This document shows positions 48,100 through 59,197 of a stretch of 64,000 nucleotides of DNA, in pieces (the first letter of the stretch is position 1; each line of letters starts with the position of its first letter). Both the position numbers and the translations under genes were made by a program. The notes below the pieces were generated by a model. It saw only the letters and a program-made list of their open reading frames with translations. It ran no database searches and was not told the DNA's origin. The DNA lies in the NCBI GenBank assembly GCA_030549495.1, contig JAUIRK010001055.1, forward strand, positions 681,001 through 745,000, in the 5' to 3' direction. Source of the stretch: Nectonema munidae (Eukaryota > Nematomorpha > Nectonematoida > Nectonematidae).

Positions 48100-48550
48100 A
48101 GGAAAATTATATAACCGCGACCAAGGTACTCATTTGGAAAGAAGAACCCATGTCACTCCTGACTCATATTCAACACTATATACCACACACTTACTTTCAA
48201 TCATTATCTTATTAATACACAAACCCAACAAAGACAAAACCTCACTAACTCATATCGCCTTATATCTCTACTTTCACCCATCTCAAACCCTCTTGAAAAA
48301 ATCATACTAAGTCACGTTGCACCAAACACCACTCGACTACAACAACCTTACATATCGATCTTACACATCATTGCAAATGGTCTCAACCAAAAGAAACCAT
48401 CCCACTGAACTATACTGATTTCACTAATTTAAAAACTCATAAACACCACAGACATTAAACCCACAATTCTCAAATACATCTCCCACTACTCAAGAGATAG
48501 ACTCGCATACACACAATTCAACAACCTAACCTCAAGCGAAAAATATACAC
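48100..48550 (+). pseudogene. LINE reverse transcriptase fragment (Jockey/R1-like)
   Basis: Plus-strand frames give IILLIHKPNKDKTSLT, then YRPISLLSP-like residues with LEKIIL, then ANGLNQKKPSH, and finally FISHYSRDRLAYTQFNNL and SSEKYTH, in the order of a non-LTR reverse transcriptase core. The strand is A/C-rich and T-poor compared with its surroundings, as is the coding strand of LINE C. Only the central part of the domain is kept, with several shifts. Confidence 0.6.
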
Positions 48551-48567
48551 ACTAGAAGTATTTTTTC

Positions 48568-48774
48568 TTAGAAAATAAGTAATACTATTGAAATCAGCGT
48601 ATCTGGAAATGCTAGTTTACATTTATTTTGGGATAAATATAGTTTATTTTACAGATATCACTTTTTGATATGTTGGGTAATTTTTGATTGATGTTCTGGC
48701 ATATTTGCTAATTATTTCGTAGAAAATAAGTAATACCAATGAAATGAGCGTATCTGAAAATCCTAGTTTATATG
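48568..48774. repeat. Pair of direct repeats 151 bp apart
   Basis: GAAAATAAGTAATAC and AGCGTATCTGRAAATSCTAG segments starting at 48571 and 48722 are alike over about 55 bases. They resemble the start of a short tandem array. Confidence 0.6.
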
Positions 48775-51700
48775 CAAAGTTAATTCACAAAAGCATCTTA
48801 TACAAAAAATATTTTATCGGCAGCTACTGTCAATTTTGATTGATGAATACCACCATCTAATTCAGAACCTTTAAAATGTATAAAAACGTTTACCCTCATC
48901 TTATATCATCTTTTCTCTCAATTCTCAACTTTTTAATCGCTGGCAGAATCCGCCCCTGCCATTTAAGCACACTTTTTTATTCTCCCTCATATAGGGTTAA
49001 AATTGGGCCTAAATTTTAGTAAAAAAAGTGTCACCACTTTTCTTTAAGAGCATAAAGTTAAAATTTAGACAATTTTTTATTGAAAATGGTATCATTGGAA
49101 AGCTCTACTCTTTGTGGTGAACATAGGCTAGGTTTTATCAAAAAATATGTTTTTATTTTTGCAATATCTGCTTTTTTGTCAGGTCAGTCAAATTTTATTT
49201 ACTTCCAAAAAACACCCATATTTAACCTCATGAATTTATATTCTTTTTTTCAATGTTTCATATAAGAAAGTTAGAACTTCTTTTTTTTATTTTGAAATAT
49301 CAGAGTAAAGGATATTTTTTACTTTTTAAGGGACAGTATAATGTTTTTATAATAAATTTTTCTCAATATTTCTTGAATAAATGCTAAACTTTACTTACAG
49401 AATAAGATGTCTTTTTTATTTTGATAACACAAAATTAACATTATTCAAAAAATTTTAGAACTTTTACATTGTAATGTTTCGTTAAGCTCGATTTAACAGA
49501 TTTTATCTTATTCGGGCATTTTTAATAGGAAAATTAAAATTAAAATTTCTTCTAGTTCTAGTTATAGAGAATAATTTCATCAGAAATGTTTACTTGAAAA
49601 AAATTATAAAGAAACCTTTCAGAATTTTTGAATGGCAGTCCCCATATTTGAACTCGTATATAGGTATTTTTCATTTCATTTATTAAGTGTATTAGTTAAA
49701 ATGCGTGTAGAGAATGTTATACATATTTTAAGAAAATATGATTATCCATGGTTACTAAAAAACTCACTACAATCCACTTTTTCAAATAACATAATCGTTC
49801 ATTATTATAAATTGGACGTATATGTGAACACGTGTGTATCATAAAGCAGGCCATTTATTCATTTTTGGTAAACATATCGGTCTGTGTTATGTGCAGTGTG
49901 CACGTAGTCTTCAGTTTGCTTTATTGATTTTTTTGAAATCTTAAGTTTTTGTGCATTTTAATTTTTAGGGGGTTCAGTGCGAAAATTGTTTGCCTTTTGC
50001 TTTACGTTTTATTCTTATGATTCTTCAACAGTCGTCATACATCCTCCATTTTGAGTGATAAGTGTAACCTATTTTTCTATATAAGAAACGTACAAATTTT
50101 TTACTTTTGGGTTAAAAAAGATATAGATATTTAACCCTTTCATGCAAAATGGGATTCCAAAGTCCCAAAAAGCGTCTGCTTAAGCTATATAAAAACTCAC
50201 CGAGAAAGAAAGTGGACGAGAGAAAACCAATGCCTGATAATAAGACTCAGAATGTAGATAGGGTAAAATGTAATTTTCTTCGCGAACCTGATATTTTCTC
50301 TTTTTAGAGATTTCTAAAAAGGTATTTTAACACTTTAAAAAGTATTCGAATGGTTTATGCTCTAGCTATACACAGTAAAATATCTCTTCGTTGAAGTGCT
50401 CACTACAAATACGTTGCAATTAGTGTTTGCAAATTTGTTCTTAAATTTTTGTTGTGTCTCCAGAGGATACGGACCTAATTTCTGCCACTGCCCTCACGGA
50501 GAAAATGAATACTTTGTGCATTGATGTGTGGTGATGATATTCTATGAAATTTTTCCCGCCCCAGGCCTCTCCTAGTTCAATTTACTTGACTGCAAATTTA
50601 GCATGTATTTTTTTCTGTTGCGTATATACTCTATTTTCGATTTCCTGCCTGTTAATTAAAATTTTTGCGCCATACTTACTTTCTTCTGAAATTGCAGATC
50701 AACGTAATGACAAATAATTGATGCGTTTTAAATGCACATCTCTTTCACAACCACATGCTTCTTTTTGACGCAATTGAATGGACGGAATTTATCTTTTGAA
50801 ACATTCCCTCCTTGTGATATCCAAGATTTATTATTAAGTCTTTGAGAGAGGAGATTATGTATAAGTAGTTTTGATCCTTCTATTTTTTGCTTCGAGTTTT
50901 CTTTTTAAGCATTTCTCTTATCCTTCACACACTACAATTATTGTTTGCTGATACACGAGGCACATGATAAATCGTGCATTCAGGGTCAGAATAAAGATAT
51001 TTTTAATTAAAATATTTTTTTCTTTAATGAGTGTACTAAAACGCTTTACGAAATTTTTTCGACGAGCTTCTTGATATCATCATAATAATACTCTTTAGAG
51101 AAAATCTGTTTCATAATATTTTTCATGTTCTACCCCGTTCATTTACGATTCAAAATCCTAAAAAAAATTTCCGACTATAATTTATGGTTCAATCAATTAT
51201 CTCCCACCCCTCGCTGAGTACTTATTAAGTAGAAATGCTGCTCATTGAATATAAAGACGTTTTATGGACACTTTTGCTATTCTAGCTGTTATATGTTTTG
51301 ATTGACTCAAATAAATAGTCCATTGCAAGATGAATAAAATGTCCTCAAAATTCTTATGTTATCGTTTATGCAGGAGGCGTCTTGTTACCTTCTGCAGCAT
51401 TGCGATTCATTTAAAAACATTGATTTGTAAAATCATTTGAGGTTTCTGATTAAAACTCTCCCGATACTAAACTGCTTTGAATTGTTGGCGCATCTCAATT
51501 TTTGTCGATTCTTTTTATAAAAAGTTTTTCCCCAAATAGGATTGAGCTCACGATCATTCTATTTAATCCTTGTAAACTGAAATCTCTTTCTAGCATGCTT
51601 GATATTAGAATAATGCTTTGTGAAGAATCACATCCAAATAAAAAGGCTTGGGTTAAATTTCTCAAAGCTTTGTTTATCCAACAGTTATTGACATACTTTA

Positions 51701-52310
51701 AAATTTAAATAAGTTTTTTAAATTCATCTTCTACTCCTTATTTTATGAATTCGTTATTCGATCATGAAAAAATCACGAGAAAGCGAATTATCAACAGAAT
51801 AGGAACCAAGTTATCCTGAACCATGAATTCATTTTTGACAACAACCAATAATTATAAACTCGCAATTATCTGAATATGAATCAGAAATTTTTTACTTTCA
51901 TCAGAAAATTTAAATAAAAAGATGAAACAGCACACTTTGTTTGAAAGGTTATGATTTTATTGTCAAAAAATATAAACTTCAAAATGTACTTCACGACCTT
52001 TTTGTGCCATTTTATTTTACACATTCAATATGAATTAACAATAATATCGAAATATAAATTTTACTAAAATATTAAAAAACTAATTTGTATGAAAAAGTGC
52101 TGTGATTTATAATTCAGACATGAGCAAAAATTTTTGGACAAAGATTCACTTGTGGGATTTTCCATTATGGATTGAAAGTCGATTTAAAACTCATCTAGCA
52201 TTAAAAGTTCAAATAACTTTTGGTTATTAGTCTAAGAATATATATAGTGTACGAATGGTATACAACTAGTCAACATTTTATTTTATTTCACAACTTTATT
52301 TTATACAACT
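48775..52310. other. kcc intron, nothing recognised
   Basis: A possible hAT end, AGAATCCGCCCCTG at 48947-48960, has no visible partner. TTAACCCTTTCATGC at 50131 may be a solo TTAA-element end. Short frames (49080-49265, 49632-49844, 51502-51708) carry no family motif. Confidence 0.4.
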
Positions 52311-52317
52311 TGAAAGC

Positions 52318-53556
52318 ATGGGAAGAGTTGGTTTTTTATCTAGGAAAGAAGCAAGTAAAGAAACAATTCATCCATCGAAAAGATTGAAATCGAATTGACA
52401 AACAGCTGAGTCTTCCATTAGGTCAGTGAGCCAATTCGAAGAAAATGATGAAGAAAGCTTTAGTTCAGAAAGTAGTGATGACAATGTGATTGAAGAAAAC
52501 CCAATACGGAAAATTAGAAGTAGGTCTGAATTGGCAAGGCAACTTGTTACAAAAATGAATTTGTCGACACGTAAAGCATCAATGGTATGCAAGCAATTCT
52601 CACAGGAAAGTATTGAATTGTCCTCTCCGACATAGCAAGGCATACACAAAGCTTTTTATAGAGAGGCGGAAAAGACCAGAGTCAAGTTAATTGAAACTTT
52701 ACATAAGCCTCATTGGAGTTTACATTTTGACGGGAAAGTGATTGAAGGAGAGAATATCAGGCAATCATTGTCAAGAACAATAATAAAGAGTTCAAAATAG
52801 GGGCTCAGGGTATCGCTAAAGTTTTAGATGATTTCAATTTATGGAGCTCAATTAAAATGATTGTTTGTGACACAACAAGTGTCAATACCGGAAAACGAAG
52901 TGGTGTTGTTGTAAGGCTACAGAACATGTTTTTATCCAAGAATCAAAGCAAGCCACAATTTATAGGCTGCCAGCACCATATTCTGGACCGTATTTTACGT
53001 GTCTTCATGGATGAACTTCTGGCTAGCTCCAATCGAAAGACTGATGCTGAATATTTTTTTGTCGATGAGCTGGTCTCAAATTACGAAGAATTAAAATTAA
53101 AGTTTAAGAATGGATCACACGTGATAAAGGAGGAAACGCAATGGAGAGACGACATGAGGTGTTACAACTTGATAAATTGTTACATATATTTCAAGGAAAA
53201 TAATGAAATGCCTTTTGTCAAATTTCATAAAATTCTGAATATTTGTAAAGCAAGATGGGATACGAGGGGAATTTTAGTTATTTTGGCTTATTTTCTTATG
53301 AGTTAGTTAAGGAGTGAACTTGAGTCAGTCTGTTTTTTCATTTGCTATACTTGGTTAAAATTTTGGTTTGACGGCCAGTTATTTAAAGACAACACCTATG
53401 GAGAAATGGAACATGCTTTACAGCCGTATGAGAAAGCATTGAAATGTTTCAATACGCATTGGTCGATTGAACGATCCATTATTAACATTCCTAGTGGCAA
53501 TCAATGCTGTGAGAGAGCAGTCAAAGTGATGCAGGAACTTTATAAAATCTGCTAAA
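52318..53556 (+). pseudogene. Transposase-like protein of an unassigned family, nearly whole
   Basis: An almost continuous plus-strand reading of about 410 residues, with a handful of breaks. It begins MGRVGFLSRKEASKE, passes an acidic Ser/Glu-rich stretch (52426-52500) and SELARQLVTKMNLSTRKAS, then KPHWSLHFDGKVIEG. The best open part, 52857-53306 (149 aa), has MIVCDTTSVNTGKRSGVV, CQHHILDRILRVFMDELL and ICKARWDTRGILVILAYFL. It ends with WSIERSIINIPSGNQCCERAVKVMQELY. The Asp-Thr, C-x2-H-x3-D and RW positions recall the RNase-H fold of hAT-type transposases, but I cannot name the family. No inverted ends were identified. It lies in the kcc intron on the gene's own strand. Confidence 0.6.
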
Positions 53557-54686
53557 ATAAGTCAAATTTACATGTACGCTTCATTGGCTCCAACCAACCT
53601 TTTCATATGAATTTTTATTTTTTTGTGTTTTTTCCAATTTTCATCAAAAATTTTGAATTTGAATAAAGTGATTAATTTATTCAAAATTTATTTTTTTATT
53701 TGTTTACTTCGCTTATATTATAAATGATAACCTTTTGAATGAGATTTATGGGTGATCATTTTTGAGTTTTAGACTAAAAAAAATCATGTTTTCGTGATTC
53801 TTATAAAAAAGTTCATCTAAAAATAGTACATGGTTTTTTATTCGAAAATAATGGTATCCCTAATATATACATATATAGCTTGTGAAGTTTTATTTATTTG
53901 ATACAAAAAATATATAATTTTTGGTTTGAATTTTCTAGGTTTTGTGAAATTTGAGAAAGTCTTTACTATTCCTTCCTTTTTCATAAATTTGCATTTTTCA
54001 ACTTGGCATCTTTATTTGAATTTAATAAATTTCATTATAAAAAGAACAGTTTGTATTTGAGAAAGAAGTTAAAAAAATTAAATTTTCATACAACTCCGAG
54101 ATGAATTAAAAAAAATTCTTTGCTTCCTTTTTGCTCAAAAGTATCTCAACATTTAATTTACTTCATATGATGAAGCTTTTTCGCCTTCCTTTATGCACAC
54201 ACCCTTGCATGTAGACGTTATTAGGGTTATGTGGAATTGATTGTACAAGGCATTCCAAGTACACGGATAAATGGCAAATTAAAAATGTGGCTTTAGACTT
54301 GAATAAAATGTGTGCATATACACTATTTCAAAACGTTACCAAGTTGTGTGTTTTGGGGAGAAGATGTTTTAAGTCCAAGTTCACACTATTTATTTTACTG
54401 ATATGCAATGAAGATATATATGCCTTACGCCAAAAACTAGATAATTTGTGCAGTATAAAAGAAGTTTTGTCTTTAGGCTCAGAAAATGAAATTTATGCAA
54501 TTGTATTAGCATTATTAATATTTATTATTCTATTTCCTTGGTTTAACGAGAAGTAAAAGGCAGGCTTTTGCTTTAGGTAACGTGTTTGCACACTACGACG
54601 TCGATGCAAAAGGATTTTACTATTTAAGATTTGTATACATTTAATTAGCTACTGCCTTAATTCTCATTTTCTTCTCGACTTTCTCC
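53557..54686. other. 5' flank of kcc exon 1B
   Basis: AT-rich with no coding motif; the 89-aa frame at 54287-54556 looks like noise. A CGACGTCG palindrome at 54597-54604 is near the start codon and could be a CRE/bZIP-type site, which is only a suggestion. Confidence 0.35.
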
Positions 54687-54963
54687 ATGTCTAATGTTTG
54701 CGAGGAGGAATACCATCCTCTCTATTCTGAGGATGATGAGGACAGTTTCGAAGAAACTTACCATAATAATACTCCTATTGACAATACTGCTGCACTCCCA
54801 AAACAGCAGTTAATGGTCCGCACGCCAAGAGAGTTACCTGAACAACGATTTAATAGACTTTCCATGATGAAACCTAAATCATCAGCTTTGAATTCCACTA
54901 TGCACAAAATATCCAAGCATGTTACATTTGATACCATTCGCAAATTCACTAATTCTATGAGTC
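54687..54963 (+). CDS. kcc: K-Cl cotransporter, alternative first exon 1B
   Basis: Codes for 92 residues from ATG (MSNVCEEEYHPLYSEDDEDS) up to a consensus GTAAGT donor at 54964, ending in phase 1. It joins exon 2 with a split CTG codon (Leu). The sequence is a hydrophilic cytosolic N-terminus: an acidic first third, then a basic Ser/Thr-rich part with RTPRELPEQRFNRLSMMKPK and KHVTFDTIRKFTNSMS. There is no R-F-x-V motif (RFNR and KFTN do not fit), so this isoform would lack the kinase docking site of exon 1A. Only 827 bp of intron separate it from exon 2. Good codon-like composition and exact splice phase support it; poor conservation is normal for KCC N-termini. Confidence 0.75.
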
Positions 54964-55790
54964 GTAAGTTCTCATTTTTTTTTGCTAAAACTATCCTTTT
55001 GATGTAGATGGTAGATAGTAATTTTTGATTGGGATCACGTAGGTGTCTTTTTCTTTTTAGAGATTTTTGTCATTCTTAGCCATTGAGAAAGTTTTCAGTT
55101 ACTTCAAAAAATTCGTATTATTTTTCGACTTTATTCCTTTTATTAATTTTTTAATGCCGTAATGTTTTTACTTTTTTATGTTTAATTTCTGGGTGTTTAT
55201 CTGTTGTACCATTCATCATTTTGTGATGAAATTTTACTTGAAATTTATTTATTTCTTTTCATGCATTTTTTTACTAATTAATTAACAAACTTTTTACAAT
55301 TGCTGTTCTTGACGAAATACTTATTGTGCTAAAAGAGAGAGTTCTCTTGTAATCTCTCATCATATATAATAAGTACGTCATTACCACAAGCAATGCTAAC
55401 TCATTTAATAAGTAAAAATCATCCTCAAAACTAATCGATTATGTCTAATTGTCAGTGGCCCCCTCCCAACCCCAGCTAGATTGCAGTTTTATATCTCACC
55501 GAAGAAACCTCAAAAATTTTTAAAGTTTGATTTGGACACATACAAAGTGAAACCGATTAAGCTTCAATACCCGAAACTTGTACATTTTATTTTTAATTAA
55601 GAATATCAGTGCAAAAGTTGATTTGATAGAATAGAATAGGGTTTATTATTGAAATCAAAGTGTATAAATTCAGACATACATAAATAAATAAAATAAATTG
55701 CTTTGAGTTGCAGGAAATTATAGTATAGCCCTCTCTTATTTTTTTAACTAAAGCTTAAAAGCATCAAAAAATCTCTATCTTTCTTTTTAG
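54964..55790 (+). other. kcc intron between exon 1B and exon 2
   Basis: Begins GTAAGT and ends TTTCTTTTTAG. No element was recognised inside. Confidence 0.7.
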
Positions 55791-55855
55791 TGTATGAAAA
55801 GGACGTCTCACAACTGAAAACAATTGTTCCTGATTCCAATTTTGAATTATACGAG
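55791..55855 (+). CDS. kcc: K-Cl cotransporter exon 2
   Basis: 65 bases between TTTTTAG and GTAAGC. It finishes the split codon left by either first exon, then reads YEKDVSQLKTIVPDSNFELYE and ends in phase 0. The last residues, NFELYE, joined to the EEG of exon 3 correspond to the conserved KCC stretch NLALFEEE before the transmembrane domain. Both alternative first exons use this acceptor. Confidence 0.8.
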
Positions 55856-56449
55856 GTAAGCGTCATTTTCCTTTCAATTTACTTTTTCTCCTCTCGCACT
55901 AATTTTCTTCCGAACCAGGGCTCGGGAGTAAGAGTAAGATTACCCATTAGTCGCCAAGAATAAGTTTTGTTTCCCTAAGGCTTACTTCATTGCACTCAAA
56001 TTGATTGATTGAATCTATCTTATTTTTAAGAATTAGCATGATTTCATTTAATATTGATATCATATTCTTGCTTTTTGATTCACTTAGTTGTTTTTGTTTT
56101 GTTTTTTTAGTATTAAAACAATTTTTTATCGTTGGGTAAGTAATAGTTTTAGATTTAATTTAATTGTATTAGTAGTTATCTCATAATTTAACCAAGCTCT
56201 TAAATTTTGCTTGATGATTCTTAAGACAAATATTTTTTAGGGTAATATTTTTCACTCTGGAGTAAGGGTAAGAGTAACATTGTAATTTTTTTACTCCCAG
56301 AATAGAGGTAAAACAACAAATTGCATTACAGAAAAAGAGTTGGTTGCGAAGCAGTTAAGAATGTCAAGGCAGGTTCACTGAGTAAATTCCTTGAATCTGA
56401 AGAGTTATCTCACATTTAAAAATATTAATTTAATAGGACAGTGAAGTTC
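55856..56449 (+). other. kcc intron 2, first part
   Basis: Two copies of a GGAGTAAGRGTAAGAKTA segment lie at about 55924 and 56259, an imperfect direct repeat of unknown meaning. Near 56358 a frame gives KNVKAGSLSKFLESEELSH, possibly the N-terminal side of the Tigger remnant that follows. Confidence 0.35.
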
Positions 56450-56968
56450 CAGTTATGGAGCAGATATTACGAGGTTTGAAATGCAAAAATCATTACACCG
56501 AAAAATATGCCAAAATAATTGAAGAAGATGGAAAAGTTTAGGATGACAATGAAGAAGGCTTGGTCAAGATTTCTTCTTTTTAAGAAGTTTGAAAAGCGAT
56601 AACAGCTTTAAAAATTTTATGATCGACCTTCACTAAAGGAGATGAATTTTAAAAAAAATTCTAAAAGTTCTCAAACAACTATTGATGGGTTTTTTCTTCA
56701 AATTCCAGTGAATGATTTATCTGCAATATATGTTAATATATGAAACCTGCTTAACGACCAGCTTTTATTCTCCTTATTTCATCTTCTTTGAGCTTATTTG
56801 ACCTTCATTAAGAGAAAACGTGTTCTCTTGATATAGGTTTGAGTGTATATATTTAATGTAATAAATATAGTGGATTAATTCGTGTTTTTACTCCAACCTT
56901 CAATAAGGTCACCCCTCTAATATGGTCAAAACCAGGAGTCCCTTTTCTGGTTGTATTAGAGAAGCTTT
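56450..56968 (+). mobile_element. pogo/Tigger remnant with transposase C-terminus
   Basis: Plus-strand frames give DSEVPVMEQILRGLKCKNHY and then FKKNSKSSQTTIDGFF, ending soon after. QTTIDGFF (56672-56695) fits the PCNA-interacting box Q-x-x-I-x-x-F-F, and Drosophila pogo transposase carries such a motif at its C-terminus. Downstream, AACGACCAGC and CTAATATGGTCAAAACCAGG words and the terminal GAGAAGCTTTACTG are Tigger-type end sequences. The left end is missing and several stops interrupt the frame. Confidence 0.55.
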
Positions 56969-57344
56969 ACTGTGTGAAATGAAGGTTGATTTTTTAGTTA
57001 AATTCATTAGCATTTCACTCTCACGCTTGTTTAAATCAAAGTTCCTGTTTAATACTTTGTCAAGCACATTGTGGCAAGGTTTCAACTCATTCATTGTAAA
57101 AATATAGGACAAAACCTCAAAGTATAAACACTTTAACAAACTTATAATCCTTTATTTATATCATTTACTAAGCTTGCGTGTATATAAAGTGAGGGCATGC
57201 ATCGGTTCTTTAATTTTGAAAGTTACACTTATTTCATTTTCTCAAATTTAACTTTTGAATTCTTGATTTAAAATTTTTTTGCAACTTTCAAACAAAATAT
57301 CGGTTGTTAGTTTGGAAATAAAGAATTCTCAATATTAATTTTAA

Positions 57345-57480
57345 AGTAAACTCTGATTTAACGCTCACCTCTATCAAACGACTACCTCTCTTAACGACCA
57401 GGTTTAATATTCCCCAATTAATCCAGATTTTCGACGTTAATTTTAACTTTAAGCCACTTTTTTTACAAAGAGGTCTTATG
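57345..57480. repeat. Tigger-type terminal fragment
   Basis: AACTCTGATTTAACGCTCACCTCTATCAAACGACTACCTCTCTTAACGACCAG, read as consecutive short AACG(A/C) words, is the stutter typical of a pogo/Tigger arm. No partner end was found. Confidence 0.45.
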
Positions 57481-57609
57481 ATGCTACTCTTAAGTGGTGC
57501 TTTAATTAGCGTTTCATTGTAGCTATGAGTTTTAGATTATTCATTCACCGAAATGATGTTTATCAGAAAATTATTTTGCAGAAACTTTTCTTGACGAATT
57601 ATTATACAT

Positions 57610-58350
57610 TTAACCCTCACTTTACGGACTACGGGCATTGTTGTCCATCTCAATATTGAAAGCAATATTCTGAAAATTTTTATTATAGAAAAACCATTGA
57701 AAATTCTAAACGTTCAAAAATAGGTTCAATTTTTAAATTAAATAGAAAATCAAAAAAACGCAAAATTTAGAGGAAAAAATGATAGATGACGTTAATAATA
57801 ATAATGAATTTGTTAAAGGCAATTAGAGCAAAATATTCTGCTATGAAAATGACAGACAAACTTTTCAAACTTTTTAGATGCTTTTTTTGTTTTTGGCAAA
57901 CTGAACAATCTTTTTGAAGTAGAATGTGCACTTGATATTTGAAGATATTTCAGACGTCATTAATCTTATTTTCATTTATTCCTCAACCAAATGGTCAATC
58001 TTTTCATAAAAATCTTTAGGGGAATTGAACTTTAAAATTATCCAGTCATTGTCCAGAAGATAATTAGAAAAAGGTGCATGCGTCCACTTTCTGTTTGGTT
58101 TATAGGATCCTTAAGCTTTCACCATCTTATTAGAAACACCAACGTGTCCTTTAAATTCATTATATGCTAGTAAGCTTTCAGGGTTAGTATGAATATTTGT
58201 AGTCCTCGAACTTTTATTTTGGAAAATAATATATACACCACTTTGAATTCTTAGTCGCATGTTTTCTAAAGTAATAAGCATCAGCGAAGTCAAACTTGTG
58301 TTTCTAGATACTGTTATAAACATATCTTCCAATGGAACGAACGAGATGCA
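57610..58350 (-). mobile_element. piggyBac remnant on the minus strand
   Basis: TTAA at 57610 is followed by CCCTCACTTTACGG, a piggyBac-style terminus. On the minus strand 58332-57975 gives NPESLLAYNEFKGHVGVSNK, then SYKPNRKWTHAPFSNYL and LDNDWII, which follows the piggyBac pattern P-x2-I-x2-YN-x3-GGVD and RWP-x2-FYN. The upstream core and the other end are gone. Confidence 0.5.
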
Positions 58351-58974
58351 TAACTTCTTTGAGAGAAGATGACAAATTTACTATGGGATTCTTAAATGAG
58401 TTTTATTATTGCTTCGTAATAATAGTTAAGCAAAGGTATACAAAATTGTTCAAGTTTTCTTTTATAAAGAACGCATTTCGTTTGACTATTGAAAAGCGCT
58501 TGTATTCTTTTTCCATATTTTCACTCTTGCATTGGTATTTTATAATATGTTTTGTATATACAAAATGTTTTCCCAACTACTCAAAGACTAAAAGATGATA
58601 GCCTAGCAATTTTTATTTACACCAGTGACTTTAAGATGTTGAAAAAACTCGATACAACAATTTTGAACAAAATCTTAGATAAATTTTTTAAAAAATTGTG
58701 CTGCTTTCCTATTCCCATAGGCACATTTAAAGGTAACAGTGCTTACCCAGATCTTTTTTCTGCTAAAAATTGAATTATCTTGCCTTCATGGAGATAATTG
58801 TTTGAAATCCAAGTATACTTTTACCTTCTCTTTTTAAAAAAACCCTGAAACAAGCTAGATTGAATACTGACAAAAATCTTTACACCCGCACTGCCATCAA
58901 AATTTAGAAGTGGAAAAACATTCTTATCTTCTCGTGTGAAATTCTGTCATCATCCACTTTGTTTAAACTGTAAT
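58351..58974. other. kcc intron, nothing recognised
   Basis: The plus-strand frames 58332-58598 and 58552-58773 show no recognisable motif. Confidence 0.35.
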
Positions 58975-59197
58975 CTCTACGCCAGGGGTGGCCAAACATT
59001 TTTATATAAGGGCTACTTTTTTTTTAGAAATTTTTGGCGGTCTACCTTGTAAGTATAAAAAATAATTAATATTCTTAAAACAAATATAACTTTTGTTATT
59101 TTATATAAGTAAAAAAAAATTTATTAACTTCAAAATATACAACTTAAAAATTATAAAAACTAATTTTTTTTGAAGATGAAACCTGGCACTGCATATT

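Noticed and set aside
48947-48960. hAT element ending in CCGCCCCTG
   Set aside because: A single terminus-like word without a left partner or 8-bp duplication.
50131-50345. Another TTAA MITE
   Set aside because: A CCC end follows TTAA at 50131, but no inverted partner could be located.
54287-54556. Extra upstream kcc exon
   Set aside because: No donor in a fitting phase and no similarity to KCC N-termini.
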